Made by a program: the position numbers and the translations under genes. The notes beneath the pieces are model-generated. The model worked only from the letters and a program-made list of their open reading frames with translations, did no database searches and had not been told where the DNA came from. From DASQBT01 sp049578545 (GTDB taxonomy: Bacteria; Pseudomonadota; Gammaproteobacteria; Burkholderiales; Thiobacillaceae), in the NCBI GenBank assembly GCA_049578545.1, contig JBAUMF010000093.1, forward strand, positions 1-64,000: a DNA stretch of 64,000 nt. The letters are read 5' to 3'. Position 1 is the stretch's first letter. Each line of letters starts with the position of its first letter. Positions 7,544 to 16,316 of the stretch are shown here, in pieces.

Positions 7544-10500
7544 TTGCGTCTTACATCCATCAAGCTTGCCGGTTTCAAATCTTTCGTCGATCCCACCACC
7601 ATTCCCATCCCCGCCCAGTTGACTGGCGTTGTCGGCCCCAACGGGTGCGGCAAATCGAACGTCATCGACGCGGTGCGCTGGGTGATGGGCGAGTCGTCTG
7701 CCAAACATTTGCGTGGCGAGTCGATGCAGGACGTCATCTTCAATGGCTCAACCTCACGCAAGCCCGTTTCGCGGGCATCGGTCGAACTGATGTTCGACAA
7801 CAGCCTGGGCAAGGCCGCCGGGCAGTGGTCAACCTATTCGGAAATTTCCGTCAAACGGGTGTTGACCCGAAACGGGGAATCCACGTATTACATCAACAAT
7901 ATCCACGTACGGCGCCGGGACGTCGCGGACCTGTTCCTGGGTACCGGCCTGGGCGCGCGGGCCTACGCCATTGTCGAGCAGGGCATGATTTCCCGCATCA
8001 TCGAGGCGAAACCGGAGGAACTGCGTGGTTACCTGGAAGAAGCCGCAGGCATTTCCAAATACAAGGAGCGGCGCAAGGAAACCGAGTCCAGACTGAAAGA
8101 TGCCCGCGCCAACTTGAATCGGGTTGAGGACATCCGTCGCGAACTGGCTCAGCAAATTGAAAAGCTGACGGCGCAGGCCGAGGTTGCCAGGCAATTCAAG
8201 CAGCACCAAACCGATTTGAGCGCGGCCCAGCAGATGCTGTGGTATGTCAAGAAACGCGATGCACAGTCCGGCCGGGACCGTCTGGCGCGCGATCTGGGCG
8301 AAGTCGGCAACAGGCTGGAAGCCGAGACCGCGCGCCTGCGTGAAATAGAGAAGAACCTCGAACATACCCGCGCAGAACATTATTCGGCCCAGGACACATT
8401 CAACGCCCTGCAAGGCGAGTTCTACGCCGCACAAGCCGAGGTCTCCCGCATCGAACAGGAATTGAAACACCTGCGGGAAAACCGTGACCGCCTGCACAAA
8501 GATGTGGAAGAACTGGAACAACGTCAGGCCCAATTGGCAGAGCGCGGTGGTGCTGCCGAAACGGACCTGGCTGGCTGGAACCAGAAAAAAGCCGGCTTGG
8601 GGGATCTGCTTGCCGCAGCCGAGCAGCGCTTCAACGAGGCGAACGCCCAGTTGCCGGCCAAGGAAGAAGCGCTCAAAGCGTCACAACAGGTCTTGGGCGA
8701 AGCCCAGCGCGATCTCTCGCAGGCCGAACAGTCCCGCCAGGTGGATGAGACCAATCTGGCCCATGCGCGCAAACTGATCCAGCAACTGGAGGAGAGGCAG
8801 CGGCGCTTGAGCCAGGAGCGCGACAGCCTGCCTCGGCCCGACGCTGCTGCACTGTCGGCCAAGGAAGTCGAAGCAACCAGGCTGGCTGAAGCCCTTGCTC
8901 AGTTGAAGATCGAGCTGGAACAGAAGGAGACCCAGTGGCCGGAACTTGAAGCGGCGCGTAATCTGGCCGCGCAGGCGCTGGACCAGGTCCGGCAACAAAT
9001 GCATCAGGTCGAAGCCGAACTTGCAGCGCTAAAGAAATTGCAGGAAAGCCTGAAAGCGGATGAGAAACTGGCAGAGTGGCTGATCTCTCGGGGGCTGGAA
9101 TCAAAGGCGCGCCTGTTTGAACAACTGGATGTGGAACCTGGCTGGGAAGCGGCGGTTGAGGCACTGCTGCGTGAGCAGCTTCAGGCGTTGGAAGCCGAGC
9201 CATCAAGCGACTGGTTCGAATCAGCCCCCCCAGCAAGGCTTACTTTGATTTCATCAGGTGGTGAAGCGGGGCCGCGGGATGGATTATTGGGCAAAGTAAG
9301 GGCGAAGAATCCGGGATTGCAAGGAGTGATTGCCGAATGGCTGGCAGGTGTGCAGGTGGCAGACAACCCGGAACAGGCCCAATCCATGAGAGCACAGCTG
9401 AAAGCGGGCGAGCGGATTGTCACGCCGCATGGGCATGTGTTCACCCGTCATAGCGTTTCTTTCCATGGCCCCCATACCGCCGTGGAAGGAATTCTGGCGC
9501 GCAGCCGCGATATTGAGCGACTTGAGCGTGAGGCGGGCGAGCACCGGCAGCAGGCTCAACATCATGAAAAGGCGTTGCAAACCGCCGCTTCAGCGATGAC
9601 AACTGCACAACAGGTGATTCAGCAAATGCGCCATCAGGTCGGCCAGTCGCAGAATCGCCAGCACACGGCCCAGATGGAAGTGGTGCGTTTACAGCAGGCG
9701 TTTGAGCGCATTTCCCAGCGCCGCAGTCAAATTGAATCAGAACTGACGGAAGTCGAAACCCAGCTTGCCAGCGAAAAAACAGAGGCGGAAGCTGCCGAGG
9801 AACGATTAAAGGAACATGGCAGCCAGATCGAGTTTGCCCGTGAGCGTGTATTTGAAGTTAGACAGGAACGTGACCGTGCTGATCGCGCAATTAGCGAGGC
9901 GCGCGAAAATCAGCGTCAGGCTGAACGCAGCCTGCAGGAAGCACGGTTCACTGAGACCACTTGCACCATTAAAATCAGCGAATTAACTCAGAGTATTGAA
10001 GCCATTAATAAAGATAAGGGTGCGGTGGCCGAGAACTTGGTAAAAGCAAAACTGGGTCTTGCGCAAGTGGATGAGGCGCCAGGTGCAGGCGAACTGCAAT
10101 CCGCACTGGAGAACCGTGTACTGAAAGAAACTGCATTAAGCGGCTTTCGCAATAACCTGGAAGACCTGGTTAATCGGTTGCGTGCAGACGACGAATTGCG
10201 CATCGGTTGCGAACAAGGCTTGACGCCATTGCGCGAAAGAATGGAACAGCTGCGTCTCAAGGATCAGGAACTCCTGATGACCGAAACGCAATACGACACC
10301 CAGCTCAAGGAAGTTCAGTCTGACCAGGGCGCTTTAAAAGCCAAGTATGAACAGGACAGCCCGCGTGCGGCCAACCTTCAGTCCGAGATCAACCGTCTTA
10401 ACAGCGCGCTAACTGAACTGGGCGCAGTCAACCTGGCCGCGCTCGATGAACTGGAGCAGGCCAGGGAACGGGACACCTATCTGAATAATCAGCATACCGA

Positions 10501-11038
10501 TCTGCTGGAAGCCACAGAAACCCTGGAAGCGGCGATTCGCAAGATCGACCAGGAAACCCGCGAGTTGCTCAAGCAGACCTTTGATACGGTCAACGGCCAC
10601 CTGTCAGAATTGTTTCCACAAATTTTCGGCGGCGGTCATGCCGAACTGGTGCTTACTGGTGATGAGCTGCTCGATGCAGGCATCCAGATCGTCGCCCAGC
10701 CTCCGGGCAAGCGCAACACCAGCATTCATCTGCTCTCCGGCGGAGAAAAGGCCCTTACCGCGCTGGCACTGGTGTTCTCCCTGTTCAAGCTCAACCCTGC
10801 GCCCTTCTGCCTGCTCGATGAGGTGGACGCCCCGCTCGATGACGCGAATACCATGCGCTACTGTGACATGGTGAAGCGCATGTCGGCTGAAACCCAGTTC
10901 CTGTTCATTACCCACAACCGCATTAGCATGGAAATGGCCCACCACCTGGCGGGCGTGACCATGAACGAACCCGGCGTTTCGCGCATCGTGACAGTGGACG
11001 TGGAAGAGGCAGTGAGATTCCAGGAAGCCGCAGCCTAG
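7544..11038 (+). CDS. smc: Chromosome segregation SMC ATPase
   Basis: The 1164-residue protein has the full SMC plan: N-terminal ATPase half with Walker A GPNGCGKSN (about 32-40), long coiled coil, a hinge near 490-660, second coiled coil, and C-terminal half with signature LLSGGEKAL and Walker B FCLLDEVDAPLDDAN. It condenses and organises newly replicated DNA with ScpA and ScpB, which are not in the window. The start is a TTG preceded by AGGGAG. A divergent queF lies upstream. The reading frame is open throughout and the length is normal for proteobacterial SMC. Confidence 0.97.
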   Translation: MRLTSIKLAGFKSFVDPTTIPIPAQLTGVVGPNGCGKSNVIDAVRWVMGESSAKHLRGESMQDVIFNGSTSRKPVSRASVELMFDNSLGKAAGQWSTYSEISVKRVLTRNGESTYYINNIHVRRRDVADLFLGTGLGARAYAIVEQGMISRIIEAKPEELRGYLEEAAGISKYKERRKETESRLKDARANLNRVEDIRRELAQQIEKLTAQAEVARQFKQHQTDLSAAQQMLWYVKKRDAQSGRDRLARDLGEVGNRLEAETARLREIEKNLEHTRAEHYSAQDTFNALQGEFYAAQAEVSRIEQELKHLRENRDRLHKDVEELEQRQAQLAERGGAAETDLAGWNQKKAGLGDLLAAAEQRFNEANAQLPAKEEALKASQQVLGEAQRDLSQAEQSRQVDETNLAHARKLIQQLEERQRRLSQERDSLPRPDAAALSAKEVEATRLAEALAQLKIELEQKETQWPELEAARNLAAQALDQVRQQMHQVEAELAALKKLQESLKADEKLAEWLISRGLESKARLFEQLDVEPGWEAAVEALLREQLQALEAEPSSDWFESAPPARLTLISSGGEAGPRDGLLGKVRAKNPGLQGVIAEWLAGVQVADNPEQAQSMRAQLKAGERIVTPHGHVFTRHSVSFHGPHTAVEGILARSRDIERLEREAGEHRQQAQHHEKALQTAASAMTTAQQVIQQMRHQVGQSQNRQHTAQMEVVRLQQAFERISQRRSQIESELTEVETQLASEKTEAEAAEERLKEHGSQIEFARERVFEVRQERDRADRAISEARENQRQAERSLQEARFTETTCTIKISELTQSIEAINKDKGAVAENLVKAKLGLAQVDEAPGAGELQSALENRVLKETALSGFRNNLEDLVNRLRADDELRIGCEQGLTPLRERMEQLRLKDQELLMTETQYDTQLKEVQSDQGALKAKYEQDSPRAANLQSEINRLNSALTELGAVNLAALDELEQARERDTYLNNQHTDLLEATETLEAAIRKIDQETRELLKQTFDTVNGHLSELFPQIFGGGHAELVLTGDELLDAGIQIVAQPPGKRNTSIHLLSGGEKALTALALVFSLFKLNPAPFCLLDEVDAPLDDANTMRYCDMVKRMSAETQFLFITHNRISMEMAHHLAGVTMNEPGVSRIVTVDVEEAVRFQEAAA

Positions 11039-11219
11039 GCCGAAGGGGAAGCGTTTGCCACTCTCAAGACGGTATTCACTGAATGGTCGCGCATGCATTT
11101 CAGCAACACTGTCGCTAACAGCAATTTAGTGGCTGCTGCGCTCCGCATGGATCAAGGACTCAAGGCAGTATTCAAAGGTAACAACGCGGATACCTGAGAG
11201 GGGCCCGCGCGCAGAACTC

Positions 11220-12125
11220 TTATCCACCGTCCTGCATGATTGCGCGAAACCGGGGCGCTGAGCCATCCTTGAGTTGCCCGGCATAGATCGTGAGATGGGG
11301 AAAGGGGATCTCGATGCCACGTGCGTCGAATGCATATTTCAGTCGGCGCAGAAACTCGCGCCTCACGGTCCACTGTTGAATGGGCACGACCTTGATGCGC
11401 AGGCGGATTGTCACAGAGGAGTCGGCCCAGTTGTCCACGCCAGCCAGGTCCACATCGTCAAGAACGATGTCCTTGAACTGCTCGTCCCTGCGTATCTCCG
11501 CAGCCACCTCGCGAATGACGGAAAAGACTTCATCGATCTCTTCGCGGTAGGCCACGCCTATATCGATGACTGCGTAGGAAAAGCCGCGTGTCATGTTGGT
11601 GACAGTGTTGATCTGGCCGTTCGGCACGAAGTGTACATTCCCATCGTAGCCGCGCAGCCGCACATAGCGCAGGGTGACCTCCTCGACCAGGCCGGATTTG
11701 CCGCCCGCCTCGACCACGTCACCATGTCGAATCTGGTTTTCCAGCAGCAAGAAGAGGCCGCTGAAGTAATCCTTCACCAGGCTTTGTGCACCGAAGCCGA
11801 CAGCCAGTCCAAGCACGCCAGCCGTGGCAAGGATGGGTGCGATCGAGATACCCAGTTCGGTGAACACCAACATGCCGGCTACGGCAGTGACGGCTACGTT
11901 GGCTGCGTAACGGAACACACGGCCCAGGGTTTCAAGACGCTGTCTGTCTTCCAGGCTATCCTTGCGGCTCTCCATGTAGATGCGGAAGGAGCGGATGCCC
12001 TTGTTGGCAAGCAGCTTGAGCGCCCATGCTCCAATCAGGATGAGCACAATGTGAATGGCGCTTTGCGTGAATGCATTGACTTTGGCGGCCTCGGTGAGGC
12101 CCAGGGTGGCAATCAGGGATTCCAT
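11220..12125 (-). CDS. Small-conductance mechanosensitive channel, MscS family
   Basis: The 301-residue protein has three N-terminal membrane helices. The pore helix is the Gly/Ala-rich ATAGVLGLAVGFGAQSLVKDYFSG (Gly-Ala packing typical of MscS TM3), followed by the beta domain segment IRHGDVVEAGGKSGLVEEV. It opens under membrane tension and releases solutes during hypo-osmotic shock. The gene lies 49 nt behind sucrose synthase in the same direction, so it is probably part of the sucrose operon. That fits a valve for the osmolyte made by the genes before it. Confidence 0.93.
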   Translation of the reverse strand: MESLIATLGLTEAAKVNAFTQSAIHIVLILIGAWALKLLANKGIRSFRIYMESRKDSLEDRQRLETLGRVFRYAANVAVTAVAGMLVFTELGISIAPILATAGVLGLAVGFGAQSLVKDYFSGLFLLLENQIRHGDVVEAGGKSGLVEEVTLRYVRLRGYDGNVHFVPNGQINTVTNMTRGFSYAVIDIGVAYREEIDEVFSVIREVAAEIRRDEQFKDIVLDDVDLAGVDNWADSSVTIRLRIKVVPIQQWTVRREFLRRLKYAFDARGIEIPFPHLTIYAGQLKDGSAPRFRAIMQDGG

Positions 12126-12174
12126 GTCTTTCCATGTCCAGTCTGGTTAGAGCAGGGGAAGAGGCTCAAGGTCA

Positions 12175-14580
12175 TCATCGGTGACTGATCTGTGCAGCCA
12201 GCGGCCGGAATTGCAGGCCGTAGAACATCTCCAGATAACGCCGGGTTTCTGTCCGTTCCAGTTTGCTGACGTATTTCCAGAAGCCGTAAACCCGGGCCAG
12301 GGTCAACATTCGCTCGGCATACAGCCGCCAGGTGTAGCGGCTATCCACGCGTTCCAGCGACGCCTTGGACAGGGTGCTCCAATCGCTTTCGTCCCTGCTG
12401 CAACGGGAGAAGAACTCCGCCATGCGTGCTGCAGCGGCCTCGCCGTGGTTGGGGTCGATATGAAAGCCGGAAACGCCATCCTCGATGATCTCCTGCGGGC
12501 CGCCAAAGCAGGTAGCAAAGGTGGGCAAGCCAGAGGCCATGGCTTCGATCACGGTCAGACCGAAAGCCTCGAACAGGGCGGGCTGAACGAATGCTCCGCG
12601 TCTGTCGGCAACCCAGCGGTACAGCTCGCCCGCCAGGGTCTTGTCCAGATGCATTCCAAGCCAACGTACCTGACCGTCGAGGCCGTGCTGATCCATTAGC
12701 CAGTGCATGTGCTCGATCTGGTTGCGCTCCTCGCTGTCCCCGGAGCGAGCGGGGTTGACATGACCCGAGACAACCAGCAGATTCACAGCGTTGCGCAGGG
12801 CAGGGCTGTGGGCGTACCAGTCCACCAGGCCAGTGATGTTCTTGATCCGGTCCATCCGGGCCATGGTGAACAGCACCGGCTTGTCCGGATCAGTCAGTAC
12901 GCCACGGATTTCCGAACTGGTGTCCCGGCCCAGCACCAGTTCTTCCATGCGAGGATGCAGGTGGGTCAGTCGGCGCGCCGTTGCGTTAAATGGGAAGTAG
13001 ACCTCGGAATCAGCACCGGGCGAGACAATGTTGAACTTGGGGTCGAAGACGTCAATACCATTTACCACCCGATAAAGCCCCGGCAGGGTGAAGGCCATGT
13101 AAGACTCGTACTGGCCGAGACTTTCCGCGGTTCCGGCGATCTCCTGGTAGGTGGAGGTGACGATGAAGTCGGCAGCGTTCATGGCGATCAAATCCGCGGT
13201 GAACTGGCAGCCGAAGTGGTACTGGGCATCCAGGTCGCGCCAGTACAAATCGGAGTAGAGGTATTTGGTTTTTTCCAGGGCGTGGGCGATGTTGCACTGC
13301 GTGACACCCAGGCTGGAGGCCATGAGGGTAGCCACCAGATTGCCGTCGGAATAATTGCCGACGATGAGGTCGGGGCGCCCGTGCAGCTCCGCCAGCAGTT
13401 CACGCTCGGCATCGACGGCGAAACGCTCAAGGTAGGGCCACACCTCAAAGCGTGATATCCAGTGCGGAATCACCTCGCCGGCCGCATTGCGGAACGGTAC
13501 CCGCAGGATACGGGCATTGTTGGTGCCGGCTATTGGTTCAAGGCGCTGGTCGCAAGTAGTGCCCTCTGCCTCCGGGATGAGCCGGGTGATGATGATCACC
13601 TGGGGTTCGATATCCTTCAGTCCCTGTTCCTGCAGACGACGGCGCATGTCCGTTTCCAGCGCCCGCACCTGATCAATGATGTAGACCACCTGACCGCCGG
13701 TGTCGGGCCGACCCAGGACATTCGACTGGCCGAACCAGCCGTGCGGTGACAGGATTGCGACCGAGAAGATCATGGGCATACGGGCGAGAAAGGCCTCCAT
13801 GATCTGGGGCGATGGCGCCTCCAGCAAATCGCGCAGCAATTGCATGGTGCTTCGGATATGGCTGGCGTCGGCACCCCAGCCAGGCTCGAAGCCGAGACCA
13901 CGCAGGGATGAAGCCAGTTCGCTCCAGGGTGTGGTCGGCGGGTGGTTGCGCAACAGGCTTTCTGCCTGGCGCAGGGCCAGACGCAGACTGGGCAGATCGG
14001 CCACATCTGCGCTCAACATCAGTTGCTGGTCCTGGCAGCGATGCAGGCGCAGGAAATCCAGCAGCCTGAGCGCGCCTATATCCAGGGTCTCGAACAGCCG
14101 GCTGGACAGTCGCCGGTTGAGGAACTTGACCCCCTGGCCGATGGAGTCTGCTTCATGCAGCTTGGCCATTTCGCGGGAAAAGGGCGCAATATCGAACTCC
14201 AGCGTCCATGCGCCTTCTTCCACTCCCGCTGCCAGGCGCTCCTTGAAATGCAGATAATTGGTGGTATCCACCTCTTCAATGTCCATGCTCTCCAGATGCA
14301 CCCGCAGATAAAGCCAGCGAGCCAGGCTGACCCGAAGTGCGAGGTAGACCCAGGCATGGTTTACCGCTCCCTCCTGACACAGGCCGATGGCCTCGGCCAG
14401 CGGCGAATCCGCGAGTCCGCTCTCATCGTTCCCGCACAGAGCATCGCAGGCGTCGAGGATCTGACTGCGCAACAGGAAATGCTGCTCCAGCGACATCAAC
14501 TGATGGAAAACGCGATGGGCCTCGCTCCGGTGGGACTGCGCGTACTCCTGCAAACGTTCGGTCAAAGTCTTCTTCTTCAT
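12175..14580 (-). CDS. Sucrose synthase
   Basis: The 801-residue protein matches bacterial sucrose synthase in length and order: a helical N-terminal regulatory region (about 1-260), then a GT-B fold of family GT4. Visible motifs are SPHGWFGQSNVLGRPDTGGQVVYI, NYSDGNLVATLMA, FTMARMDRIKN and the C-terminal EAFGLTVIEAMASGLP with FGGPQEII. It interconverts sucrose plus NDP with NDP-glucose plus fructose and usually runs toward cleavage. ATGA overlaps the fructokinase stop (14577-14580), so fructose release and phosphorylation are coupled genetically. Confidence 0.95.
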   Translation of the reverse strand: MKKKTLTERLQEYAQSHRSEAHRVFHQLMSLEQHFLLRSQILDACDALCGNDESGLADSPLAEAIGLCQEGAVNHAWVYLALRVSLARWLYLRVHLESMDIEEVDTTNYLHFKERLAAGVEEGAWTLEFDIAPFSREMAKLHEADSIGQGVKFLNRRLSSRLFETLDIGALRLLDFLRLHRCQDQQLMLSADVADLPSLRLALRQAESLLRNHPPTTPWSELASSLRGLGFEPGWGADASHIRSTMQLLRDLLEAPSPQIMEAFLARMPMIFSVAILSPHGWFGQSNVLGRPDTGGQVVYIIDQVRALETDMRRRLQEQGLKDIEPQVIIITRLIPEAEGTTCDQRLEPIAGTNNARILRVPFRNAAGEVIPHWISRFEVWPYLERFAVDAERELLAELHGRPDLIVGNYSDGNLVATLMASSLGVTQCNIAHALEKTKYLYSDLYWRDLDAQYHFGCQFTADLIAMNAADFIVTSTYQEIAGTAESLGQYESYMAFTLPGLYRVVNGIDVFDPKFNIVSPGADSEVYFPFNATARRLTHLHPRMEELVLGRDTSSEIRGVLTDPDKPVLFTMARMDRIKNITGLVDWYAHSPALRNAVNLLVVSGHVNPARSGDSEERNQIEHMHWLMDQHGLDGQVRWLGMHLDKTLAGELYRWVADRRGAFVQPALFEAFGLTVIEAMASGLPTFATCFGGPQEIIEDGVSGFHIDPNHGEAAAARMAEFFSRCSRDESDWSTLSKASLERVDSRYTWRLYAERMLTLARVYGFWKYVSKLERTETRRYLEMFYGLQFRPLAAQISHR

Positions 14581-15473
14581 GAATGGGTATTCCAGTTCTT
14601 GAGATGATTCTGGTAAAAGCCAGGGTCGACGACGGTCGCACCACGCACGCCGACGATGCTTGATGCAAAATCCTGGGCCCGGCCCAGGGTTTCAGGCAGC
14701 GTCCAGTTCCGCAGCAGGCCCAGCATCAGAACCGACGCGAACGCATCACCGGCGCCGACCGTGTCCACAAGGCGGACGGCCGGTTGTGGCCTCACTTTCA
14801 CTTTTTCCGCTCCGGCGGTAACTGCCAGGGCACCTTCGCCGCCGCGAGTCACTACCACCTGTTCAAGTCCGAAACGATGGCGAAGATCCTGCACGCGGGC
14901 CGTCAGGTTTCCTTCCCCGGGTACCAGTTCGTCCAGTTCGTCAGCATTGAGTTTCAGCCACGTGCAGCGGTCCATCATCCCGATAACCTCGTCCACCGAC
15001 CACCAGGGCTTGCGCAGATTGACATCAAGGAAGATCCGCGGGGCGTGGTCCTTCAGCAGGGCATCCAACGCCTCGCGGGAAGTCCGGCCGCGCACGGCCA
15101 GGCTGCCGTGATACAGAAATGCAGGCTGATCCAAATCAGGCAGAGCATCCGCCTTCAGGAAGTCGTAAGCCTGGTCGGACACAATATCGAAATGGGGTTC
15201 GCCCTCATGCAGGTGGATCTGCACGGTTCCAGTAGGATGCTCGTCATCGGTCTGCAAGCCAGCTGTGTCCAGTTTCCAGGAATTCATTGCCGAGCGCACC
15301 TGCTCGCCAGCCCGGTCATTTCCCACCCGGCTGATGAACAGGGGCTCCTCGCCAAAGCCGCGCAGATGCCAGGCCACATTGAAGGGGGCGCCACCCAGCA
15401 CCCGGCTGCCGTCCGGGAAACAATCGAACAGCACTTCGCCGAATACGACGGGACGCGCGCCGGATCTGCTCAT
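14577..15473 (-). CDS. Fructokinase, PfkB/ribokinase family
   Basis: The 298-residue sugar kinase begins VVFGEVLFDCFPDGSRVLGGAPFNVAWHL, the typical GGAP/N PfkB start with sugar-binding residues. The C-terminal signature DTVGAGDAFASVLMLGLL contains the catalytic Asp of the anion hole. It should phosphorylate fructose released by sucrose synthase. Both ends overlap neighbours by 4 nt (ATGA with the phosphatase gene at 15470-15473 and with sucrose synthase at 14577-14580), giving a tightly coupled operon. The same enzyme step accompanies sucrose genes in methanotrophs and ammonia oxidisers. Confidence 0.92.
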   Translation of the reverse strand: MSRSGARPVVFGEVLFDCFPDGSRVLGGAPFNVAWHLRGFGEEPLFISRVGNDRAGEQVRSAMNSWKLDTAGLQTDDEHPTGTVQIHLHEGEPHFDIVSDQAYDFLKADALPDLDQPAFLYHGSLAVRGRTSREALDALLKDHAPRIFLDVNLRKPWWSVDEVIGMMDRCTWLKLNADELDELVPGEGNLTARVQDLRHRFGLEQVVVTRGGEGALAVTAGAEKVKVRPQPAVRLVDTVGAGDAFASVLMLGLLRNWTLPETLGRAQDFASSIVGVRGATVVDPGFYQNHLKNWNTHS

Positions 15474-16315
15474 TCCACCTCCAGCCAGCTGCGGGTGGCG
15501 GGGATGAAATGGGCCAAGCCTTCCAGGATGCCGGCACTGTAATTGCCATTCATGTTCGCCAGCCCGCCCCGAGCCAGATAGAGTGCTGCCTCATTGCCGC
15601 TGCGCCTCGCCGCCGCGACGGCCTCGGCGCGCACCGTTTCCCGGGCGTTGCCCACCAATACCGAAGGAATGGCGCTCGCGAAAACCTCCATGTCGTTGCC
15701 GCTGTCGCCAGCGAACACCGTATGCTCGAGCGGAATGGCCAGTTGCTCGCGCAAGAACTCTAGGGCATGCAGCTTGCTGGCGGAGGCAGGAAGCACGTCC
15801 AGCAGGCCAGTGTCTGTGGTCTCGTCAATGCTCCACACCAGATTGCATTTCGCCCCGGTGCTGGCCAGAGCCGCGCGCACCTGTTCACGGAGGGGCGAGG
15901 GATCTGCCAGGGGCGGGGCGTAATAGCTGAGCTTGCAGACACCCTGCTTGGATGCTTCCTGCAAACGCAGATCGGGAATGGCTGACAGGACCGCCGCCAG
16001 ATCGGCCTGGTTGCGCCCGGCCCAGTCTGCCATGATGGCCTGGGTCCAGTCCTGACTGGGATGCCAGTCGCCGTCACGGATCGCATATACGCTGGTACCC
16101 ACGTCGCCGATCACGAAATCGGGCACAGGCAGGTCATACGCGGATTCGGCCTGCTCCACCAGCTCCCGGTGGCGGCCGGTGACATAGACCAGCGTTACCT
16201 GCGGCCGTGCCGCGAAACGCCGAAAACGGGGCCGCGCATCGGACGACTCCGGGGCAGTGCCGTTGGGCAGCAGGGTACGATCGAGGTCGGTGGCCAGGAC
16301 GATACGTGCTTCCAT
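15470..16315 (-). CDS. Sucrose-phosphate phosphatase (HAD superfamily)
   Basis: The 281-residue S6PP-type HAD phosphatase begins LATDLDRTLLPNG, giving the nucleophile motif D-L-D-R-T, and has VYVTGRHRELV, KLSYYAPP and the metal motif GDSGNDMEVF. All catalytic acids are present. It removes phosphate from sucrose-6-phosphate made by the synthase encoded one base upstream (SPS stop at 16317, start at 16315). It carries the intact phosphatase site that the C-terminal domain of the synthase seems to lack. Confidence 0.92.
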   Translation of the reverse strand: MEARIVLATDLDRTLLPNGTAPESSDARPRFRRFAARPQVTLVYVTGRHRELVEQAESAYDLPVPDFVIGDVGTSVYAIRDGDWHPSQDWTQAIMADWAGRNQADLAAVLSAIPDLRLQEASKQGVCKLSYYAPPLADPSPLREQVRAALASTGAKCNLVWSIDETTDTGLLDVLPASASKLHALEFLREQLAIPLEHTVFAGDSGNDMEVFASAIPSVLVGNARETVRAEAVAAARRSGNEAALYLARGGLANMNGNYSAGILEGLAHFIPATRSWLEVE

Positions 16316-16316
16316 G